Shown here piece by piece: positions 25,901 through 33,100 of a DNA stretch of 48,994 nt (positions within the stretch are counted from its first letter, which is position 1; each line of letters starts with the position of its first letter). The DNA comes from Candidatus Neptunochlamydia vexilliferae (GTDB taxonomy: Bacteria > Chlamydiota > Chlamydiia > Chlamydiales > Simkaniaceae). Where the stretch lies: assembly GCF_015356785.1 (NCBI RefSeq), contig NZ_JAAEJV010000009.1, positions 1 to 48,994 of the forward strand, read 5' to 3'. Both the position numbers and the translations under genes were made by a program. Below the pieces are notes generated by a model, which was not told where the DNA came from, searched no databases, and worked only from the letters and a program-made list of their open reading frames with translations.

Positions 25901-27650
25901 GCTGGTCAAATAGGCCTTGTTTGGAGGCAGAGAGTTCATCGTATCCATCCAAGATTAAAAGAGACTTTTTTCTAATATCTTCTTTGTTGAAAAGATCTAA
26001 AAGCGCCATTTCTTTCATCCCACATTCTTCTGCTAGGATTTGATAAATGCTTTTGTTTTCGTACTTCTTTAGTTCGAGGTTTCGCAAGGGCGTCCAAAAC
26101 AAAAATTTAAACTCTTTGTTCCATAGTCTACCATTTGCCCAATCGAAAGAAACATGGTGACAAAATGTACTTTTCCCTGAACCTGCAGAGCCAAAAATTA
26201 TAACTCTTTTCTCACCCTTTTCTTCTAACTTCTTAGCATTCCAGATTTCTTTGGGGAGTATTGGCGCCTTTGGTTTAAAAATCGCCTCATGTGTAATGGG
26301 TCTTAAATCTTGAACTCCAGAAAGTTTTTCATTTTTTAGTTTTTGATTTTGCTCGTCCCTTTCCTCTTCTTTAATCATAGCAAGGCGTGTATAGGCATGC
26401 TCAATAGGCAAATGATACTCAAAGTCTCCATCGTCTTGCATATTCAATACGGTTAAGGTTTCTCTAGCTTTGTAGTTCTTCTCTAAGCACTCTTTCAGCT
26501 TCGCTTCGAGAATACTTTCTAACGGAACCGTTGTTCTGTTTTTAACGTTCTCTAGCTTTTTCTTTCTGGAAAGATCTCTGCTGATCATTGAAGTCCTGAC
26601 ACCGAGTCTTTCTACTTGCTTTCCTTGGTAGTGAAGAGCAATAAAATCTCCTTGAGCATTAATAAGCGCTCCTCCTGAAGATCCTGGAGCAGCCTTAGCG
26701 TTATGTCGAACCTCGCAATCAAAGACTTTGGTGACACTTCCCACATCGAAGCATAGCTTTCCCTTAACAAGGCGGTCTGTTGTTAAGACATCAGGGTGCT
26801 GAATCAAGGAAATGCGGTCATTAATACTGGGTTTCACTGAGTGGAATAGCGATAGTGCATGGTTATAAACTTTCGCAAGCACTTCAGTATGTTTAAGAGC
26901 GACGATAGTGTAGTCAAGGTGGTCTTCATCAACAGATTGAGGGTTGTTAATGGTTCCTTTTCTAGGACTAGTGACGAAGAAACCATTGCTTCTTTCGTAT
27001 GGGTTTAGGTCTATTTCTGGTGTTAGCTCAAATTGAACTGTTTTTTCCTTGCGATATTTGAAAAAAACCGCTTGAGACTTTGCGGCAACCTTTTCATTAG
27101 GGACAACATGGTGGTTGGTAATCAAAAGATCTGAGCCTATTAAGACACCTGTCCCTCTAGTAGATGGGGTAATAATTAGACAAACTCCCTTCATTTTTTC
27201 TTGAATGATCTGGTTAAAATTGGTGAGATCGGTTGAGTAGGCAGTTGTGCCTTGAACAGTTAGCTGGTCTTCGTCTGAATCTGAGCTGTCAGTCGAACTG
27301 GGTGAGTTCCAATTATCAAAAGGCTCAGCATCTTCAGAACTTGGTGGGTTAGCTCTATCTTGGGTGTCTTGGGTTAAAAAGCTTTTGCTACTATCTAAAT
27401 CCGAACTATCAGAAGAGCTAGTCCACCTATTTGTTGTGTTTTTGAAGCTGTCTTGGCTCTCATCTGAAGAGCTATCAGAGGAACTAGCGTCCCACAGTTC
27501 TGAAATTTTTTCTATGTTGTAAGAACTTGCGCTTGACGGCTCTGCTTTATTCTCAAATTTATGATCTGAGTCATCATCAAAACCAGAGCTGTCTGATGAA
27601 CTATCAGAGCCCCACTTAGCAGGCTTTTGATAAGATACGGATCCAGTCAT
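22917..27650 (-). CDS. Giant trypsin-like protease-NACHT protein with helical C-terminal sensor (paralogue A)
   Basis: The 1577-aa protein has four parts. Residues 1-130 are Ser/Asp-rich and acidic (SDSSSDSSGFDDDSD and similar repeats). Residues ~150-360 are a trypsin-like protease with apparent triad H181 (TNHHVV), D246 (HLDYTIV) and S325 (PGSSGGAL). Residues ~480-780 are a NACHT NTPase with Walker A GSAGSGKST (487-495) and Walker B SLLILDGYDE, followed by LLTSRPQRV. The rest is a long helical region (~940-1577) without clear tandem repeats, ending in a poly-Ser tail. Such effector-NTPase-sensor layouts occur in bacterial NLR-like/STAND immune proteins, where ligand binding by the C-terminus oligomerises the NTPase and activates the protease. 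AGGAG precedes the ATG. It is divergent from the OTU gene. Confidence 0.85.
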   Translation of the reverse strand: MTGSVSYQKPAKWGSDSSSDSSGFDDDSDHKFENKAEPSSASSYNIEKISELWDASSSDSSSDESQDSFKNTTNRWTSSSDSSDLDSSKSFLTQDTQDRANPPSSEDAEPFDNWNSPSSTDSSDSDEDQLTVQGTTAYSTDLTNFNQIIQEKMKGVCLIITPSTRGTGVLIGSDLLITNHHVVPNEKVAAKSQAVFFKYRKEKTVQFELTPEIDLNPYERSNGFFVTSPRKGTINNPQSVDEDHLDYTIVALKHTEVLAKVYNHALSLFHSVKPSINDRISLIQHPDVLTTDRLVKGKLCFDVGSVTKVFDCEVRHNAKAAPGSSGGALINAQGDFIALHYQGKQVERLGVRTSMISRDLSRKKKLENVKNRTTVPLESILEAKLKECLEKNYKARETLTVLNMQDDGDFEYHLPIEHAYTRLAMIKEEERDEQNQKLKNEKLSGVQDLRPITHEAIFKPKAPILPKEIWNAKKLEEKGEKRVIIFGSAGSGKSTFCHHVSFDWANGRLWNKEFKFLFWTPLRNLELKKYENKSIYQILAEECGMKEMALLDLFNKEDIRKKSLLILDGYDELSASKQGLFDQLKKAFPNILLTSRPQRVSRFNQVSELEVLGFDDEGIFEYVKTYFEQRKQNLNSAEKAKRKENLETELKKEPILKSLASIPINLTLLCTLFLDREETFKLERPITITSIYIEITEWLCKRFLMKHESGKYSHDDVVDLSNPFDLDEANPIALALETLAWKATCEKDGSLYLSSRDIGRCLKKVAETELKKMGIFRIQKREGRFIHLTFQEFFAARHLARWYLEGNQQKVKEFIQKNKFDPRYRLMLSMTSGYLSYKNEDILQAFFDDLFSKPRDLAKGYELSLFARCFEECNAHEKVKQYKELVKCAAEYIKQAPIQEMNFQLLNRSPRLLDNQVIVNALLEPKEKRKLREANKLIRQLHQTALVLDSVVEKIIFLVNKNHKIYCIESLVDIMNTIYEIGGMEKVTKLINNESYNQSAISKKKRKSRETIDARKERMIKCFFQTEIWVALCYVKIEKKLDAANDIKAIKSFFLKELSEFSSKSFSFNSFRYILMAQDKAFLKLELLLKESESLKNKKEAKFFFGLLKKLIKSSSYDDSFRVKIIKTLEQAILSNTLLGQEKCLKVILDFSSTASSPFIQQSRINALWNISLDGTESIQKNAFEGLKKASKSESYDLQEKLFNFIKKRKERVGDSFNKNPVGSGTIPQQFGQHDCHEEKFVLILSELQKSKFFGIRSRVIPFCKKHYPSISSVQELCKLPKVVNLCKAIDSSSDLNLALEEFFKGGVFSLFPHVRSKVISLIKKESKVSEECLDICLENINTIPLRGGLDILNEIIKEKKIAAEETAVDLILNLKDKAQKICFLGCALQPDFLEVILEITKVYPKLSEKALDSLIKLAKEASLTSYQEKIIRFLKKNSTHLLSKKNIIDKNLLIEACWLLQWPCYKLSSDKITLHDNNSKIIHKLIKSKKDALVSHILVDNNQQASNSSFSSSNSSIGQTLEDQLKEIQKCPRACDIDAFKKRVNSSELPQSQKDSYCERVERMRQSSSSSSSSNK

Positions 27651-27851
27651 TTTAGAGCTCCTTCAGATAGTTAGATAACCCTCAATTGTCTTCAAGATCT
27701 ACCAAAGCAGGGGATGATACTGATTTTTTAATTTTTTGTAAAAAAATTTAGACTGCACCTTAGCTTTTATCAGCAAAGTCAAATTACTTGTTGACAAAAA
27801 AAGTGAATATAAGAAGAATTGCAATTCAATATTTAACCTCAGGGAGTCGAT
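27651..27851. promoter_or_regulatory. Divergent promoter region of the protease-NACHT/OTU island
   Basis: This 201-bp AT-rich region lies between paralogue A (leftward) and the OTU gene (rightward). A TTGACA at 27791-27796 followed after 17 bases by AAGAAT (27814-27819) is a plausible rightward promoter. GGGAG nine bases before 27852 is the OTU ribosome binding site. The leftward leader CTGAAGGAGCTCTAAA directly before paralogue A is nearly identical to the one before paralogue B at 30156, so the duplication included the translation-start region. Confidence 0.5.
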
Positions 27852-30128
27852 ATGTCAGGTTCTTCAAATTTTTTTCCAAAAAACCCTAGTCTATTATCTG
27901 GATGGAACGCTTTTCAAAAAGCAGTTGATCCTCTGATTAAGGCGACTTCTTTTGAGCCAAAAATTGCGACTGAGCGCTCGGAAGAGCTCTATAAAATTGC
28001 TAAAAATTATCGAAGTGCCATTTTTGAAGATAAGTCAGCTAAAACACTTACCCAAAAACAGCTTTCCAAGGAAGAAAGGACCCAAATTCTATATGAAAAA
28101 CAAAAGGCCTTTCAAAAAGCTCTAATAGAGAAAAATATTCCTTTTCCTATGATATTAAAAGCATTAGAGATTTTGTCTTCTCAAGAAGTTCAGTGCTTTG
28201 ACCAGTTGAAATGCTCTCTTTCTAAAACAAGTCGAATTTTTCTTGAGCTTTTCATATATAAATGTTCAATTGAAAAGAGGCATATCTATAAATCTACTGT
28301 TACTGACATCCAAAAACAGCTTAAAAAAGTCCTTTCAACTCTTCCAAAAAAAGAAGTAGAAACCCGCTTTGCCCTTCAGTGCTCTGCAGCTGCAACTAAA
28401 AAGCTTGAGCCTGGCAAAGGGAAGTGGACAGAGGTTGTAAGAGATCACAGATCCCCCATTGCAAAAGGGATTGCTGAAATGGCTTTATCGGCTTCACCTA
28501 CCTCTATCAACTTATCTGTGCTAGTCTCTCCACTTGTAGATCTTTCTGTCCGTATTTACAAAGAAATTGAGGAAAAATGGTACAAAGACATTTGGGCTTT
28601 AAGCTGGCATGGTGCAGAAAACGTACCAGATGAAACAGCCTTTAACCACCTCAGTCCTTTTTTAGAGGACGCTGATAAGCACAAGTATTTAGCCCAACAA
28701 GCTAGTTATCTGTTTATGCAAATCATCCAAAGCCCCGAAGCTGATCTCAAGCTAAAAAGAAGGGTTTTCGAAGGTAACTTCCCCAGCCTTTTAACCTTAT
28801 CTCAAATTGAGAAACAAGAAATAAAATTATTTGGCAAAATAACATTAAGAAAAGATCCCTTTTGGAGGGTGCGATATGTTACAATTAAACATCTTGCCAC
28901 TCTTGTGAAAGAGAAAGATCCAAATTTTGAAAAAGCAAGTTTACGTAAACTAGCTGCAAGGTTTCATAGAGAAAAACATCCCTACCTTGATGACCTCCTT
29001 TCTTCAACAATATTAGGATTGATTTATGAAAATCAAGACAAGCAGCCAATAAAAAGTTCTGATATAGATGGTAAAATCAAAAAGAGCCAAAGTCGAGAAC
29101 AAGAAGTCGATGAAAAAATCAGACTTTATAACAAAAATCTTGTACCCAACAGACGGAAGCTTAATACGACTACTAGGGGTGATGGGGCATGCGCTATTCA
29201 TGCGCTTCTTGGGAAAAAGATTAAAAATGAATATGTATTTTATTCTCCAAAGCCCACAGGAGATGTTCAGAGGGATGCAAAAGATCACTTTGTAAATGCC
29301 TTTCAAGAAGCTGTTAAACAAGCCCATTTCAAGAAAGAAATCATAGACTGCTTAGATGAATATTTTTCTAGGGAAAGCAAAGACTATCGATCTTTGATCG
29401 CTGGGCTTGATCTAAGTAGCTCTCAAAAACAAGACTTATACTCTTTTTATGTTCAGGTTTTAGATTCTCCAGAAATTGATAAGGAACTTTTCGAATTATT
29501 AAGAAAGGCAGCCTCTGCAACTAAGGGTTGGGATAAGCTTGAAGACCAAGAGCTTGCTCAACAGTTAAAGAAGGATCAAAAGCAGTGCTTGGATGCATTT
29601 GAACCTGTTCGAAAACAAGTTTTTAGCTGGGCTAAGGAAAAAGGAATCAAAGCCCTTGATGCCACCAAGAAGAACCTTAGGAAATTTGAAAGGTCAAGAG
29701 ATAAAACGAAAAGAAACTATCTCCTTGAACATCGCAGTAAATACTTTGCAGGTATTAAGCCTTCAAGCTATTACTTAACCGACAACGAGCTTAAGCTTGC
29801 TTCTCTGCTATTTAATAAACAAGTCACACTGATATCTCGAGGTACCAAGCGAACAATTGGCTCTTCTACGGGAGAGGAAGTCACTATCCTACACGAAGGG
29901 CTTCATTACTCGCGCATTGACAGCTCAGAAAGACAAGAGCAAGGAACTTCAACACAAAACGCTCAATTGACTAAAGTAGACAGAGATGAATATGCAAAGC
30001 ACGAAAAGCTACTATACCTCGAGAAAGAAGGATTAGAGGCTCAACAACACAGATTAAAACGCTTAAAAACAATGCTAGAGAAAAGCTCCAACGCTCTAAG
30101 CTCTAGCAGCTCTTCGAATAACAACTGA
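27852..30128 (+). CDS. OTU-like cysteine protease (putative deubiquitinase) with helical N-terminus
   Basis: The 758-aa protein contains an OTU-type catalytic start TTRGDGACAIHALLG with D444 and nucleophile C447, and a matching C-terminal histidine block ILHEGLHYSRID with H685. OTU enzymes cleave ubiquitin or ubiquitin-like chains. Bacteria lack ubiquitin, so in chlamydiae such enzymes act on the host (ChlaOTU is a precedent). The Cys-His distance (238 residues) is larger than in compact OTU domains because of a helical insert (~510-640). Residues 1-430 are helical and partly HEAT-like (e.g. DPFWRVRYVTIKHLATLV). The protein ends LSSSSSSNNN, echoing the Ser-rich tail of paralogue A. There is no Sec signal; type III secretion is possible but not shown. 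It lies 27 bp before paralogue B. Confidence 0.75.
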   Translation: MSGSSNFFPKNPSLLSGWNAFQKAVDPLIKATSFEPKIATERSEELYKIAKNYRSAIFEDKSAKTLTQKQLSKEERTQILYEKQKAFQKALIEKNIPFPMILKALEILSSQEVQCFDQLKCSLSKTSRIFLELFIYKCSIEKRHIYKSTVTDIQKQLKKVLSTLPKKEVETRFALQCSAAATKKLEPGKGKWTEVVRDHRSPIAKGIAEMALSASPTSINLSVLVSPLVDLSVRIYKEIEEKWYKDIWALSWHGAENVPDETAFNHLSPFLEDADKHKYLAQQASYLFMQIIQSPEADLKLKRRVFEGNFPSLLTLSQIEKQEIKLFGKITLRKDPFWRVRYVTIKHLATLVKEKDPNFEKASLRKLAARFHREKHPYLDDLLSSTILGLIYENQDKQPIKSSDIDGKIKKSQSREQEVDEKIRLYNKNLVPNRRKLNTTTRGDGACAIHALLGKKIKNEYVFYSPKPTGDVQRDAKDHFVNAFQEAVKQAHFKKEIIDCLDEYFSRESKDYRSLIAGLDLSSSQKQDLYSFYVQVLDSPEIDKELFELLRKAASATKGWDKLEDQELAQQLKKDQKQCLDAFEPVRKQVFSWAKEKGIKALDATKKNLRKFERSRDKTKRNYLLEHRSKYFAGIKPSSYYLTDNELKLASLLFNKQVTLISRGTKRTIGSSTGEEVTILHEGLHYSRIDSSERQEQGTSTQNAQLTKVDRDEYAKHEKLLYLEKEGLEAQQHRLKRLKTMLEKSSNALSSSSSSNNN

Positions 30129-30155
30129 TGCCTCAATCATCTGAAGGAGCTCTAA

Positions 30156-33100
30156 ATGACTCTACCCATATCTTATCAAAAGACTGCTAAGTGGGACTCT
30201 GATAGCTCATCCGATAGCTCTGGCTTTGATGATGACTCAGATCATAAATTTGATAATAAAGCAGATCAATCAAACGCAAGCTCTTACAGCGCAGAAGAGA
30301 TTTCAAAACTGTGGGACTCAAGCTCCTCCGGTAGTTCTTCAGATGAGAGCCAAGACAGCTCCAAAAACACAACAAATAGGTGGACTAGCTCTTCTGATAG
30401 TTCGGATTCAGATAGTAGCAAAAGCTTTTTAACCCAAGATACCCAAGATAAAGCTAATCCACCAAACTCTGAGGACAATGAACCTTTTGATAATTGGAGC
30501 TCATCCGGTTCGACTGACAGCTCAGATTCAGACGAAGATCAGATAGCCATTCAACATACAACTGCCTATTCAACCGATCTCACCAATTTTAACCAGATCA
30601 TTCAAGAAAAAATGAAGGGAATTTGTCTGATTATTGCGCCCTCTCCTAGGGGGACAGGTGTCCTAAATAGGGGGACAGGTGTCCTAATAGGCTCAGATCT
30701 TTTGATCACCAACCACCATGTTATCCCCAATGAAAGGATTGCCGCAAAATCTCAAGCGGTTTTTTTCAAATATCGCAAGGAAAAAACAGTTCAGTTTGAG
30801 CTAACCCCAGAATTAGATTTAAACCCATATGAAAGAAACAATGGCTTCTTCGTCACTAGCCCTAGAAGAGGAACAATTGACAATCCTCAGTCTGTTGATA
30901 AAGGCCACCTCGACTACACTATCGTCGCTCTCAAACATACTGAAGCACTTGCAAAAGTTTATACCCATGCACTATCGCTATTCCACTCAGTGAAACCCAG
31001 TATTAATGACCACATTTCCTTGATTCAGCACCCTGATGTCTTAACAACAGACCGCCTTGTTAAGGGAAAGCTATGCTTCGATGTGGGAAGCGTCACTAAA
31101 GTCTTTGATTGCGAAGTGCGATATAACGCTAAGGCTGCTCCAGGATCTTCGGGAGGAGCGCTCATCAACACTCAGGGAGATTTTATTGCTCTTCACTACC
31201 AAGGAAAAAAAGCAGAAAGGCTCGGAGTGCGGACTTCGATGATCAGAAAAGATCTTTCCAAAAAGAAAAAGCTCGGGAAGGTTAAAAGTAGAACAACGGT
31301 TCCATTAGAAAGTATCTTGGAAGCCAAATTAAAGGAGTGTTTAAAAAAGAGCTACAAAGCTAGACAAACTTTAACCGTATTGAATATGCAAGATGATGGA
31401 GACTTTGAGTATCATTTGCCTATTGAGCATGCCTATACACGCCTTGCTATGATTAAAGGAAAGGAAAGGGACGAACAAAATCAAAAGCTAAAGAATGAAA
31501 AGTTATCTGTAGCTCAAGATTTAAGGCCCATTACACATGAGGCAATTTTTAACCCTAAAGAAGAAGTACTTCCTAATGAGATTTGGAAAGCAAAAGAATT
31601 AAAGTCAAAGGTGAAAAGGATTGTGGCTTTTGGATCAGCAGGCTCCGGAAAAACCACATTTTGCCATCATATTTCTTATAAGTGGGCACAAGGAAAATTA
31701 TGGAATGAAGACTTTGAGTTTTTATTTTGGATGCCATTACGAAACTTAGAAAAATATGAGCACAACGATATTTACCAAATTTTAGCAAAAGAATGTGGAG
31801 TTGATCAAGAAGAGCTTATCGATCTTCTTAAACAAAAAAAGGTTCGAAAAAAGTCTCTCCTCATCCTTGATGGCTATGATGAGCTTTCAGTTTTTAAGGA
31901 AGGTTTATTCAAACAATTTAAAGAAAATTTTTTTAATATTCTTTTAACATCAAGACCTGATAGGGTTATGGGCTTTAATCAGGAAGCAGAGCTTGAAATT
32001 CTGGGGTTTAATGGTGAAGGAATAGGTAAGTATATCAATGCCTATTTTAAACACTGTAAAAAGATACTTAGTGACCAAGAGAGAACAAAAAGAAAAGAAA
32101 ACCTAAAAAACGAACTTGAAAAAGAACCAACCCTAAAAAGCCTTGCGTCCATCCCGATTAACCTTACCCTATTATGTGCTCTATTTTTCGATAGAAAAGA
32201 GACATTTAAACTCGACCACCCTGCAACTATCAGTTCTATCTATGTAGAAATTACGGATTGGCTTTGTAAGCGCTTTCTTGTAAAGTATGAGAGTAATCAC
32301 CGTAAAAAGGATGTAATTGATCTTTCAAACCCTTTCGATATAAATGAAGCAAAACCCATTGGCCTTACCCTGGAAGCTTTAGCATGGAAAGCAACCTGTG
32401 AAAAAGATGGAAGCCTATATTTAAGTTCAAGAGACATCGGAAAATGTCTTAAAAAAACAACAGAAACTCTCCTAAAAAAAATGGGAATTTTTCGGATACA
32501 AAAAAGGGAGGGACATTTTATACACTTAACCTTCCAAGAGTTTTTTGCAGCTAAGCACCTAGCCAGATATTATCTGGAGGGATGCCGGCAGAAGGCCCAG
32601 AACTTTGTTCGTAAAAATAAGTTTAATCCTCGCTATCGACTGATGCTATCAATGACCTCTGGATGCCTTTCCCTCAAAGAAAACACCAACGCCCTTAAGG
32701 ATTTCTTTGAAGATCTATTTGCTGCACCCCGTGACCTAGCAAGAGGGTATGAGTTGGTCCTTTTCGCTCGATGTTTTGAGGAGTGCAATAATCCTGAAAA
32801 GATCATCCCCCAATATAAAACACTCATTCAACAAGCTACTAAGTACATCAGGACAGCCCCCCTTCAAGAAATGAACTTTCAGCTTCTGAATCGTAACATA
32901 AGACTTCTGCATAATCCATCTATTGTGACCGCACTCCTTGAAAATCTATCAGAAAACCCAAAGCAAAAAGAAGCGACTCATCTGATAAGTCGTTTTGCTA
33001 AAGAAAAGATGCCTATCCCAAATAAGATCATAGCAACTTTAAGCATTGCTGAAAATTTTGGCTGGGATCATTCCCAGTGGAATATTCTTTCCACCCTTCT

